From CAWCTD01 sp963798455 (GTDB lineage Bacteria > Acidobacteriota > Terriglobia > Bryobacterales > Bryobacteraceae): 64,000 nucleotides of DNA. Location of the stretch: assembly GCA_963798455.1 (NCBI GenBank), contig CAWCTD010000003.1:2170001-2234000 (forward strand), written 5' to 3'. Within the stretch, counting starts at the first letter, position 1. Each line of letters begins with the position of its first letter. This document shows positions 35,983 through 45,782 of the stretch, one piece after another. The notes below the pieces were generated by a model. That model searched no databases. It was given only the letters and a program-made list of their open reading frames with translations, and was not told where the DNA came from. Made by a program: the position numbers and the translations under genes.

Positions 35983-36735
35983 CTACTTCCTCAGCCGGTA
36001 ATCCCCCACTCCCGGGATCCTCACCACCCGGCACATCTCGAACAGCCGCGAGTGCGCCCTCACGCCGATCCTGTCCGCAAGGGAGATCCGGTAGTCGACC
36101 TTGCCGGGCAGGGCCGAGTTCCGCTCCACCAGCCGGTCACCGGCGTCGGCATCGGGCAGGTTGGTTGTGGCAATGAGCGTCTTCTTGTTGTTGCAGCGCC
36201 AAGTCACGATGGAGGTCACGATGTCCTCCACCCATTCCGTGACGCGGTGCGCCCCCAGGTCGTCCAGCAGCAAAATCTCCGCATCGAGAGCCGCGCGGTA
36301 GGCCTCGCGATCGCTCGCGCCGGAGCTTTGATCGTAGCTGGCGCGGATCCTGTCCAGAAGATTCTGATAGTCCCAGAAGACTCCCTCGAAGCCCTTCGCG
36401 ATCAGCCGGCGCAGCGCGGCCACGGCCAGGTGGGTCTTCCCCGTGCCGGGATCGCCGATCAGCAGCAGGCCGGGCTTGGGCACCAGCGGATACTCGCGCG
36501 TGTAGGCCCTGACAATGTTCTGGACTTCCCTGAGGCCCGGGTGATCGAGGCTCTGAAAGTCCTCGAACGCCGCCCGTCGGTAAAGCGGCGGAATCCCGGC
36601 GTGCTCTTCCAGCCGCTGCGCCCGGTCCTCCTGGACGCAGTCGCAACGCTCGGCGCCCGAGAGGCCATCCCGCTCAACGATGATCCATCCCCCGCCCCCG
36701 CACTTCCCGCACACCGGTTCCGGCATCCTTTCCAT
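35983..36735 (-). CDS. DnaC/IstB-like AAA+ ATPase with N-terminal zinc-binding cysteines
   Basis: From ATG 36735 the product is 250 residues; a further in-frame ATG exists at 36780, and neither has a clear ribosome binding site. Cys clusters CGKCGGGGW and RCDC at the N-terminus resemble the zinc module of DnaI-type helicase loaders. The AAA core has Walker A GDPGTGKTHL (about 91-100), Walker B EILLLDDLGA and a sensor IATTN. It may load the replicative helicase or serve a related DNA process. No insertion sequence is nearby, so IstB of a transposon is less likely. Confidence 0.72.
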   Translation of the reverse strand: MERMPEPVCGKCGGGGWIIVERDGLSGAERCDCVQEDRAQRLEEHAGIPPLYRRAAFEDFQSLDHPGLREVQNIVRAYTREYPLVPKPGLLLIGDPGTGKTHLAVAALRRLIAKGFEGVFWDYQNLLDRIRASYDQSSGASDREAYRAALDAEILLLDDLGAHRVTEWVEDIVTSIVTWRCNNKKTLIATTNLPDADAGDRLVERNSALPGKVDYRISLADRIGVRAHSRLFEMCRVVRIPGVGDYRLRK

Positions 36736-36861
36736 GATAGACCCGAAATGCGCGGAAGCACCTGACCAGAGCATCTCCATGAAGATGACGCGGCCCGGCG
36801 GCCCCGGGCCTCGGATGCTACAGTTGATTCAGTACCGGGCGGCACTGGGAGGTCTGTTTTT

Positions 36862-37359
36862 ATGGCTCTCGAAAGCATCAAGAGTTCGCTCAAGGAACGC
36901 GGCATCCGGCTCACACGTCAGCGGCAGATTCTGCTCGACCTCATTGATAAGACCGGCCTCCATTTGGACGCCGAGCACCTTTACAGCCTGGCCAAACAGA
37001 AGGACCCCAAGATCAATCGCGTCACCGTCTATCGCACTATCAACATGCTCAAAGAGGCCAGCCTGGTGGACGAGTTGGATCTCATGCATTATTCCGGCGA
37101 CCAGCACTACTACGAGACCCGGCTCAAGCAGGAGCACGCCCACGTCATCTGCCTGCGCTGCGGCAAAGTGGAGGAGTTTTTCGGCGAGCCCCTGCTCCGC
37201 CTCCGCCGCCAGGTCGAGTCTCATCTCGGTTTCCAGGTCGTCATCACCCGAACCGAGGTGGGTGGATACTGCCCTCACTGCCGGCGCCTGCGCGCCCAGG
37301 AGCTTCAGGCCGCCGCCAACGCGGCTCCCACGCCGGCGCCTCCCGCGGAGAGGAAGTGA
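36862..37359 (+). CDS. Fur-family metal-responsive transcriptional regulator
   Basis: A 165-residue protein of the Fur superfamily: winged helix (RLTRQRQILLDLI, with recognition helix INRVTVYRTINML), then a dimerisation domain with the structural zinc pairs CLRC and CPHC. HAHVICLRCGKVEEF is typical. Members repress iron, peroxide or zinc genes; the exact metal cannot be told. GGGAGG lies upstream of the ATG. Its stop overlaps the GTG of the phosphatase gene, so it heads a co-translated run of signalling genes. Confidence 0.9.
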   Translation: MALESIKSSLKERGIRLTRQRQILLDLIDKTGLHLDAEHLYSLAKQKDPKINRVTVYRTINMLKEASLVDELDLMHYSGDQHYYETRLKQEHAHVICLRCGKVEEFFGEPLLRLRRQVESHLGFQVVITRTEVGGYCPHCRRLRAQELQAAANAAPTPAPPAERK

Positions 37360-39035
37360 GGGACCTCCCCGATGCCGCCACGGCCGGCCCGGCTACGGCC
37401 GCACTCATCGTGTCGGACCCAGCCGGCAGCCGGGTGCGCGTTCCCATCGCTGAGATCCCCTTCCTCATCGGGCGGCAAGCCGGTAACCACCTCGTCCTGC
37501 GCGACGCCAGAATATCTAGGGCCCATGCCCGCATCGTGTCCGAAGGCAGCGAGTATTTTATCGAGGACCTCCACAGCGTCAACGGCGTTTTTATAAACGA
37601 CGAGCGGATCGAGCGGCGCCGGCTGAACCCGTCTGATCGCATCGACTTCGGCGTTTCCGACTCCTACCGGCTGGTCTTCACCCGCGGCGAGCCGGGCCTG
37701 GATCGGCTGGCTAGCCAGATCGTCACCCCCGCCAGGGAGGGTGGCGACCTTGCCCGGCTCCGCGCCGTGGTCGAACTGGCGCGCGTCGTGGAGACTTCTC
37801 TCTCCACTTCCGACGTCCTCGCCGCGCTGGTTGACACCGCGCTGGCAATCACGGGGGCCGAGCGCGGTTTTCTTCTGCTGCGTCAGGGCGGCGGGCTGGA
37901 GTTCCGCATCGCCCGTGACAGTCACGGAGCACCCCTAACGGCGGATGACCTGCGCGTCCCGACGGCAGTCATTCATCAGGCCCTCACCCGGCGCCGCGAA
38001 CTGCTCTCGATGAGTTTCGATCCCCATTCCGCGGACGCGGACATGCCCACGCGGACCATCGTCGAACTCGAATTGCGCAGTGTGGTCTGCGTCCCCCTGG
38101 TCAAGATCCGCACTGGGACGGACGGCGGGAGCGGCTCGCTGCCCCCAGCCGAGCAAACCATCGGCGTCCTCTACATGGACACCCGGGCGGACGCCGCCGA
38201 TCTGGCGGCGGGCAACCGCGAGTTGCTCCAGACCCTCGCCCTGGAGGCTTCCACTATCCTGGAAAACGCCCGGCTGCTGGAGGGCGAACGCGCGCGCCAG
38301 CGGATGGAGGAGGAACTGAAGATCGCACGCGAGATCCAGGAGAGCCTGCTGCCACGGGAGTTGCCCTCCACCGGCTGGCTGCGCGCCGCCGGCCGCAGCA
38401 TTCCCTCGCGCCAGGTGGGCGGGGACTACTTCGACCTTCACCAGATGAGCCCATCCGCCTGGGCGCTGATCATTGCCGACGTTTCCGGCAAGGGAGTCAG
38501 CTCGGCGCTGCTCGCCTCCCTTCTGCAAGGAGTTTTCCTGGCGGCCCCTTACATCAGCATCTCCCTCGAGGAGGCCATGGCCCGGATCAGCGCCTTTCTG
38601 CTCGAGCGGACCGGTGGAGAGAAGTACGCCACGCTCTTCTTTGCCACCCTGAACCGCGACGGGCTGCTGCGCTACGTCAACGCGGGACACGGCGTCGGGC
38701 TGCTGGTCCGCTCGGCCGGCCGCCTGGAGCAACTGCACCCGACCGGGCTGCCCGTGGGGATGCTGGAGGAGGCCGCCTACAAGGCCGAGGAAGTCCGGCT
38801 CTTTGACCGCGACAAGCTGGTCCTGCACACCGACGGATTCACCGACGCTGAGAACGCCGAGGGCAGCCCGTTCGGGGAGGCCAGGATTCGCCAAGTCGTG
38901 CGGGCGAATGCGCCCGGCGATTCACAAGCCATGTACGACGCTCTGTCCGCTGCCCTGGCCGCCCACACCGAGGGCGCGGTGCAGAAAGATGACATGACTG
39001 CGTTGATTGTCGAGTTTCGCCCCGAAAGAGGTTAG
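37356..39035 (+). CDS. FHA-GAF-PP2C (SpoIIE-type) serine phosphatase
   Basis: A 559-residue protein starting at GTG 37356, overlapping the fur stop by 4 bases. Domain order: FHA (about 33-90, IGRQAGNHLVLRDARISRAH), GAF (about 130-305), then a PP2C/SpoIIE phosphatase (about 340-555) with GGDYFDLHQ, IADVSGKGVSSA, FATL near YVNAGHG, and a final KDDMTALIV. All metal-binding Asp residues appear to be present. Such proteins dephosphorylate anti-sigma antagonists or other phosphoproteins; the FHA domain would recruit phosphothreonine targets. No partner kinase or anti-sigma factor is encoded nearby. Confidence 0.9.
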   Translation: MRDLPDAATAGPATAALIVSDPAGSRVRVPIAEIPFLIGRQAGNHLVLRDARISRAHARIVSEGSEYFIEDLHSVNGVFINDERIERRRLNPSDRIDFGVSDSYRLVFTRGEPGLDRLASQIVTPAREGGDLARLRAVVELARVVETSLSTSDVLAALVDTALAITGAERGFLLLRQGGGLEFRIARDSHGAPLTADDLRVPTAVIHQALTRRRELLSMSFDPHSADADMPTRTIVELELRSVVCVPLVKIRTGTDGGSGSLPPAEQTIGVLYMDTRADAADLAAGNRELLQTLALEASTILENARLLEGERARQRMEEELKIAREIQESLLPRELPSTGWLRAAGRSIPSRQVGGDYFDLHQMSPSAWALIIADVSGKGVSSALLASLLQGVFLAAPYISISLEEAMARISAFLLERTGGEKYATLFFATLNRDGLLRYVNAGHGVGLLVRSAGRLEQLHPTGLPVGMLEEAAYKAEEVRLFDRDKLVLHTDGFTDAENAEGSPFGEARIRQVVRANAPGDSQAMYDALSAALAAHTEGAVQKDDMTALIVEFRPERG

Positions 39036-41072
39036 ATGCCGCTTTACGTACTTACTATCTTCCTCGGCGCCTTTTTGCTTTTTCAGGTTGAGCCGATCAT
39101 CGCCAAAGTCATACTGCCGTGGTTCGGAGGCTCCGCGTCGGTGTGGTCCGCCTGCCTGCTCTTTTTTCAGGCGGTGCTGCTCGCGGGGTACCTCTACGCG
39201 CACGTCGTGGTCCGCTTCCTCCGCGCCAGGACCCAGGCCATCCTCCACGTGTCCCTGTTGGGACTGAGCTTGCTGTTGCTGCACATCATTCCCAACCCGG
39301 CTTGGAAGCCCCAGGGGAGTGACAATCCGGTCCTGGGCATTCTCGGCCTGCTGGCTCTGTCGGTGGGCCTTCCCTACCTCCTGCTCTCGACGACCGGGCC
39401 CCTCATGCAGGCGTGGTACGCGCGCACCTACCAGGTGGCGTTCCCCTACCGCCTCTTCGCCGTCTCCAACTTCGGAAGCCTCCTGGCGCTGCTGAGCTAC
39501 CCCGTTTTGGTGGAGCCGTACCTGGCAACCAGCCACCAGGCGCTGACGTGGTCGGTTTCCTACGCCGTGTTCTCGGTCCTGTGTGCCGCCTGTGCCTGGC
39601 GCAGCCTGAAGCCGCCCGCGCCGGCGCCACCGGAGACCGAGGACGCTCTCACCGAGGAGATTGAGACGCCGGAGGAGGAAGTGCGCCCGCCGTCCTGGCA
39701 TGCGTACGTCCTTTGGACGCTGCTGGCGGCCTGTTCCTCGACCATGCTGCTCGCGGTGACCAACTACGTCTGCCAGAACATCGCGTCTGTCCCGTTCCTC
39801 TGGATACTTCCGCTGAGCCTGTACCTGGTGAGCTTCATCCTCACCTTTGGACGGGAGAGCTGGTACCACCAAAGCGCTTTCACGGGCTTGCTGGCGCTGT
39901 TCCTCAGCGGAATGAGCTACGGCCTGGGGAAGTTCAACGGTAGCACGAAAATGCTCTACGTGATCCCCCTGTTTGCGGGAGGGCTCTTCGCCGTCTGCAT
40001 GTTCTGTCACGGCGAACTGGCGCAACGCCGGCCGCACTCCCGGTACCTGACAGGTTACTACCTGACAATCGCGCTGGGCGGCGCGCTGGGCGGCCTCTTT
40101 GTCGGCGGTCTGGCGCCGTACATCTTCCGCGGCTATTTCGAGATGCCGATCGCCGTCTTTTTCTGCGCGGCTCTGGCCCTGGTGGTCTTCCGCAACATCC
40201 AGAAGTGGCTTTACGCCGGCTGGGCCTTCCTCGCCATCGTGCTGGGCTTGACCCTCTATACCCAGGAACGCGACGTGGTTCGCGGCGCACTGCTGATGGA
40301 GCGCAACTTCTACGGCGTCCTTCGGGTCACGCAGGACGGCGACCTGAAGGACCCATACGTCACGAGGACGCTGGTGAACGGCACCATCACCCACGGCCTG
40401 CAATACTTGTCCCCGCAGCGGCGGCGATATCACACCACTTACTATGGAAGTAAGTCCGGTGTCGGACTCGCCATCGAGAACACGCGGCACTCGGCGCAGC
40501 GCGTGGGCGTAATCGGCCTGGGCGCCGGAACCATCGCCAGTTACGGCCGTCCGGGAGATTACTACACCTTCTACGACATCAACCCGCTCGTGCTCGACGT
40601 TGCCAGGCGGGAGTTCACCTATCTGATGGATTGCCAGGCCAAGCTCGACGTGGTGATGGGGGACGCCCGGTTGTCGCTGGAGCGCGAGCCGAGCCAGCAG
40701 TTCGACGTGCTCGCGGTGGATGCTTTCTCCAGTGACAGCATTCCGGTCCACCTTCTCACTCTGGAGGCCTTCCGCATCTACTTCCACCACCTGCGTCCGG
40801 ACGGCATTCTCGCGGTCCACGTCAGCAACAGCCACCTCGAGCTGGAGCCGGTAGTCCAGCGGGCGGCCGAGGCGCTCGGGAAGCAGACCCTCCTGATCGA
40901 CACGGACGACGGCCCCGACCTGGTTTACGGCGCGACCTGGGTCCTGGTCGCCTCGAACCCGGAAGTGTTCCACCAGCCGGCCTTCCCCGTTTCCAACAGC
41001 AAGATCAAAGTGAAAGCCGGCTTCCGCCGGTGGACCGACGATTACAGCAACCTGTGGCAGATCCTGAAGTAG
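39036..41072 (+). CDS. Membrane-bound spermidine-synthase-like protein (MFS-SpeE fusion)
   Basis: A 678-residue protein. About 12 membrane helices fill residues 1-410 (LTIFLGAFLLFQVEPIIAK at the start is typical), followed by a spermidine-synthase-like Rossmann domain (about 440-660) with GLGAGTIASYG, YDINPLVLDVA and DVLAVDAFSSDSIPVHLLT. The family is common in environmental bacteria; its substrate is unresolved. Its ATG begins in the base after the phosphatase stop codon. Confidence 0.88.
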   Translation: MPLYVLTIFLGAFLLFQVEPIIAKVILPWFGGSASVWSACLLFFQAVLLAGYLYAHVVVRFLRARTQAILHVSLLGLSLLLLHIIPNPAWKPQGSDNPVLGILGLLALSVGLPYLLLSTTGPLMQAWYARTYQVAFPYRLFAVSNFGSLLALLSYPVLVEPYLATSHQALTWSVSYAVFSVLCAACAWRSLKPPAPAPPETEDALTEEIETPEEEVRPPSWHAYVLWTLLAACSSTMLLAVTNYVCQNIASVPFLWILPLSLYLVSFILTFGRESWYHQSAFTGLLALFLSGMSYGLGKFNGSTKMLYVIPLFAGGLFAVCMFCHGELAQRRPHSRYLTGYYLTIALGGALGGLFVGGLAPYIFRGYFEMPIAVFFCAALALVVFRNIQKWLYAGWAFLAIVLGLTLYTQERDVVRGALLMERNFYGVLRVTQDGDLKDPYVTRTLVNGTITHGLQYLSPQRRRYHTTYYGSKSGVGLAIENTRHSAQRVGVIGLGAGTIASYGRPGDYYTFYDINPLVLDVARREFTYLMDCQAKLDVVMGDARLSLEREPSQQFDVLAVDAFSSDSIPVHLLTLEAFRIYFHHLRPDGILAVHVSNSHLELEPVVQRAAEALGKQTLLIDTDDGPDLVYGATWVLVASNPEVFHQPAFPVSNSKIKVKAGFRRWTDDYSNLWQILK

Positions 41073-41076
41073 GCCT

Positions 41077-43206
41077 ATGAAGTCCTCGCGAAGACGGTTC
41101 CTCCGAAACGCGGTGTGGAGCGCGGCCGTGGGGAGCAGGCCCCTCTCCGCCGAGGAACCGATCGATCGGCGCGGGCTGGTTCAGACGCACAATCCGCTTT
41201 TCGCTGCCTTCGATCCCCTCGCGCCGCTCTCCGTCGGCAATGGAGAATTCGCCTTCACCGCCGACGTCACCGGTCTGCAATCCTTCCCGGAGCTGTACGA
41301 GCAGGGCATTCCTCTCTGCACCCAGTCTCAGTGGGGCTGGCATAGCTTCGCGCACCTGGGAGGACTCTCGGCCGCGGATCTGAAGCTGGAACAGTACGAC
41401 ACTTACGGCCGCATGGTCGGCTACGCTACCAGCTCTAGCGGCCAGACGGATCTTTATAACTGGCTCCGCGAGAACCCGCACCGGCTGCACCTCGGCCGAA
41501 TCGGACTTCGCCTGGTGGGAGCCGGGGGCAACCCGGTCGCCTCCGGAGAGCTGACGGACATTCACCAGGCTCTGGACCTGTGGACCGGGATACTTTCCAG
41601 CAGCTTCCAGGTGGACGGAGTCCCGGTATCGGTCGAGACCTGCGCCGATCCAGAGGAAGACGCCGTGGCCGTTGTCATTAGCTCGCCGCTCGTTTCGCAA
41701 GAACGGCTTGCGGTGATCTTCGAGTTTCCCTACGGTTCTCCGCGGATGAACGCAGCGGACTGGAAGTCGCCGGGCAAGCACCGCACCATCCTCGCTTCGC
41801 AATCGTCCAGCCACATCGATCTGGCCCGGCAGCTCGACCGGGACCGCTACTACGTCAGGCTGGGTTGGCAGGGCAACGCCTCGGCCCGGCAAGAGGACCA
41901 GCACCGCTTCGCCCTGCTCCCCACTCGCAGGGGCAGTGAGATCGCTTTTGTGTGCCGGTTCAGTCCCAGCCTCGACACCAGTTCGCTGCACTCCGCGCGA
42001 GTCACTCAGGATCGCAGCCGGAACCATTGGCGGCGATTCTGGACGGCCGGCGCCGCAGTCGATCTTGCAGGCAGCCGCGATTCCCGCTCGAAGGAGCTCC
42101 AGCGGCGCATCGTCCTTTCTCAATACCTGACTTCCATCCAGTGCTCGGGTTCAATGCCGCCTCAGGAAACAGGCCTCACCTGCAACAGTTGGTACGGGAA
42201 ATTCCACCTGGAGATGCATTGGTGGCACGCCGCGCACTTCGCGCTGTGGGGTCGCACGCCTCTGTTGGAGCGGAGCCTGGACTACTACCAGCGGATTCTC
42301 CCCTCGGCGCGGCAGCGGGCCAAGGCGCAAGGCTACACCGGGGCGCGCTGGCCGAAGATGACTTCCCCGGACGGCTACGACAGTCCCTCCCCGATCGGCC
42401 CGTTGCTCATCTGGCAGCAGCCGCATCCGATCGCCATGGCAGAGCTGTGCTACCAGTCGCATCCGAACCGCGAGACGCTGGAACGCTATCGCGACATCGT
42501 CATGGAGTCGGCCGAGTTCATGGTCTCTTTCGCCGCCTATGACGCCCGGCGCAACCGCTTCGTCCTCGGCCCTCCCGTCATTCCCGCCCAGGAGAATCAT
42601 CCCCCGCGGGAGACGTGGAATCCGACCTTCGAGCTGGCCTACTGGAACCGCGGCCTGGAGATCGCCCAGCGTTGGCGGGAACGCGCCGGGCTGCCGCGCC
42701 AATCCGAGTGGGAACATGTCCGCCTGCGCCTCTCGGAGCTCCCCAAGCGGAACGGGGTCTATCTGGCGCACGAGAACTGCCCGCGGACTTTCACGGAACG
42801 CAACCGTGACCACCCCTCGATGCTGATGGCGCTCGGCGTGTTGCCTGGCGTGGGTGTGGACCGCGAGACTATGCGGAACACTCTCCGCAAGGTGCTCACG
42901 GGATGGCAGTGGCCCGACACCTGGGGCTGGGACTATCCCATGGTGGCCATGACCGCCGCCCGGGTTTGGGAACCGTCTCTGGCGATCGACGCCCTGTTCA
43001 TTGACTCCCCGAAGAACAAGTGGCTTGCTAACGGCCACAACTACCAGCACCCCGACCTGCCTTTGTACTTGCCAGCGAACGGAGGTCTCCTGGCGGCCAT
43101 CGCTCTCATGGCCGCCGGCTGGCAGAACATTCCCAAGACCCCCGCGCCAGGCTTCCCGCGCGGCGCCTGGATGGTCCGCCACGAGGGCCTTCAACCTTTC
43201 CTGTGA
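41077..43206 (+). CDS. Tat-exported glycosidase-like protein, (alpha/alpha)6-type
   Basis: A 709-residue protein with a twin-arginine leader (SRRRFLRNA, residues 4-12). The N-terminal beta-sandwich region has LSVGNGEFAFTADVTG and the C-terminal helical region has LTCNSWYGKFHLEMHWWHA and TWGWDYPMVAMTAARV. These patterns resemble alpha/alpha barrel glycoside hydrolases (GH65/GH95-like clan), but I cannot name a family or the catalytic residues with confidence. It would act outside the cytoplasm, matching other secreted sugar enzymes. It starts 4 bases after the SpeE-like stop and its own stop overlaps the Nudix gene. Confidence 0.65.
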   Translation: MKSSRRRFLRNAVWSAAVGSRPLSAEEPIDRRGLVQTHNPLFAAFDPLAPLSVGNGEFAFTADVTGLQSFPELYEQGIPLCTQSQWGWHSFAHLGGLSAADLKLEQYDTYGRMVGYATSSSGQTDLYNWLRENPHRLHLGRIGLRLVGAGGNPVASGELTDIHQALDLWTGILSSSFQVDGVPVSVETCADPEEDAVAVVISSPLVSQERLAVIFEFPYGSPRMNAADWKSPGKHRTILASQSSSHIDLARQLDRDRYYVRLGWQGNASARQEDQHRFALLPTRRGSEIAFVCRFSPSLDTSSLHSARVTQDRSRNHWRRFWTAGAAVDLAGSRDSRSKELQRRIVLSQYLTSIQCSGSMPPQETGLTCNSWYGKFHLEMHWWHAAHFALWGRTPLLERSLDYYQRILPSARQRAKAQGYTGARWPKMTSPDGYDSPSPIGPLLIWQQPHPIAMAELCYQSHPNRETLERYRDIVMESAEFMVSFAAYDARRNRFVLGPPVIPAQENHPPRETWNPTFELAYWNRGLEIAQRWRERAGLPRQSEWEHVRLRLSELPKRNGVYLAHENCPRTFTERNRDHPSMLMALGVLPGVGVDRETMRNTLRKVLTGWQWPDTWGWDYPMVAMTAARVWEPSLAIDALFIDSPKNKWLANGHNYQHPDLPLYLPANGGLLAAIALMAAGWQNIPKTPAPGFPRGAWMVRHEGLQPFL

Positions 43207-43640
43207 TGACCTGCCCCCCTCGCCTTCGCACTGTCGTCGCGGCCGTCATCGAGCGCGACGGCGCCGTCCTGATCTGCCAGCGGCAGCGCTCCGACAGCCA
43301 CCCGCTCAAGTGGGAATTCCCGGGAGGCAAGGTCGAGCCGGGTGAATCGCCCGCCGAGGCTCTCGAGCGGGAACTCGAGGAGGAGCTTGCCATCCAGGCC
43401 AGAATCGGCCGCGAGCTATGGCGTGTGAGGCCCCAATACAAAGGCCGGCCGCCGTTTGATCTCATTTTCTTCGCCGTGCGAGAGTTTCGCGGCGAGCCGC
43501 AGAACCGTGTGTTCGAACGGATGCTGTGGGAAAAGCCCGGCCGTCTGCCCGAGTACGATTTCCTCGAAGCCGACGCCGATTTCCTCCGCTCGCTTGCGCT
43601 ACGATGGCCCTATGAGCAAAGGGAATCCGGCTCTGTTTGA
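43203..43640 (+). CDS. Nudix hydrolase, MutT-like
   Basis: A 145-residue enzyme with a complete Nudix box GKVEPGESPAEALERELEEEL (G-x5-E-x7-RE-x2-EE, residues about 38-58) and the MutT-type opening VVAAVIERDGAVLICQR. It probably hydrolyses oxidised nucleotides such as 8-oxo-dGTP; substrate choice is inference. GTG 43203 or ATG 43206 can serve as start, both overlapping the previous gene's stop. The following small gene begins inside it. Confidence 0.88.
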   Translation: MMTCPPRLRTVVAAVIERDGAVLICQRQRSDSHPLKWEFPGGKVEPGESPAEALERELEEELAIQARIGRELWRVRPQYKGRPPFDLIFFAVREFRGEPQNRVFERMLWEKPGRLPEYDFLEADADFLRSLALRWPYEQRESGSV

Positions 43641-43923
43641 AGTGCAATGCCCCTGCTGCCAGGCCGCATTGAAGGTTGACCCCGTCACGCGCGCCGTGAT
43701 CAGCCACAAGGCGGCGGAGAGGCCGCGCACGGTCGAGGACATGGACGCCGCCATGAACCTGTTCCGTGGTGAGGCCGCGCGCCGCGAGGAGGCTTTCCAG
43801 AAATCGGTGGAGGCGCACAAGAAGTCGAAGGACGTTCTGGCCAGGAAGTTCGACGAGTTACTCAAGCAGGCCAAAGAGAGCCCCGACACTCCCCCTCCCC
43901 AGCGCGATATCGACCTGGATTGA
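43612..43923 (+). CDS. Small CPCC-motif protein, conserved hypothetical
   Basis: A 103-residue protein from ATG 43612, overlapping the Nudix gene by 29 bases. The N-terminus has CPCCQAALKVDP, half of a zinc ribbon, and the rest is a charged helix (about 35-85, EARREEAFQKSVEAHKK) ending in DIDLD. It may dimerise to bind zinc. Function is unknown; translational coupling with the Nudix gene is likely. Confidence 0.65.
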   Translation: MSKGNPALFEVQCPCCQAALKVDPVTRAVISHKAAERPRTVEDMDAAMNLFRGEAARREEAFQKSVEAHKKSKDVLARKFDELLKQAKESPDTPPPQRDIDLD

Positions 43924-43931
43924 AGAGCCTC

Positions 43932-45233
<1,302 letters not shown>

Positions 45234-45251
45234 GAATCCCCCTCATCCAAC

Positions 45252-45734
45252 TTAGCGTTTGTAGCCGATCTTCCGCAACAGATCGTGGCGCCACAGGACG
45301 TCCGCTTCGCCTTCCACGCCCTTGGGCATAAGGCCGTCCACCACTCCCAGGATGCCCCGGCCCTGGGCGGTCTCGGCCAAGATCACTTCCACCGGGTTTG
45401 CCGAGGCGCAGTAGATCGAGCAGACCTCGGGGACCTCCTTGATCCTCCCCAGCACGTTGATCGGGTAGCCTTCCTTCAGCGCGATCACGAAGATGTGCCC
45501 CGCGCCGATAGCCGTGGCATTGCGCGCGGCCAGCGCCTTCAGCCCGTCGTCGTTGCCGTCCACCCGCGTCAGGCAGGCGCCCGAGGCTTCATTGAAGGCC
45601 ACCCCGAACTTCATCTGCGGCGCCGTGCTCACGATGGTTTCGTACAGGTCCTCCACGGTCTTGATGAAGTGCGTCTGCCCGAGGATGATGTTCCCGCCCT
45701 CGGGGATCTCCAGAGGAATCGCTTTCAGCTCCAT
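45252..45734 (-). CDS. Adenosine-specific kinase family protein
   Basis: A 160-residue protein matching the small adenosine-specific kinase family (PF04008 type): LGQTHFIKTVEDLYETI, MKFGVAFNEASGACLTRVDGND and VCSIYCASANPVEVILAETAQGRGILGVVDG are its conserved segments. Family members phosphorylate adenosine or bind nucleotides; activity in bacteria is little studied. Next to metY it might recycle adenosine from the methionine cycle, and a SAM hydrolase family gene lies elsewhere in this window (inference). Confidence 0.85.
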   Translation of the reverse strand: MELKAIPLEIPEGGNIILGQTHFIKTVEDLYETIVSTAPQMKFGVAFNEASGACLTRVDGNDDGLKALAARNATAIGAGHIFVIALKEGYPINVLGRIKEVPEVCSIYCASANPVEVILAETAQGRGILGVVDGLMPKGVEGEADVLWRHDLLRKIGYKR

Positions 45735-45782
45735 GTAGACTTTCTTACCATAACCACGGCGACATCTCCCGCGTCACGGCCG

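Noticed and set aside
35983..36735. IstB of an IS21-type transposon
   Set aside because: No adjacent IstA transposase gene and no terminal repeats; a helicase-loader type fits the N-terminal cysteines better.
38922..40973. A 683-codon frame opposite the SpeE-like gene
   Set aside because: Antisense shadow of a membrane protein; the composition is very charged and has no family features.
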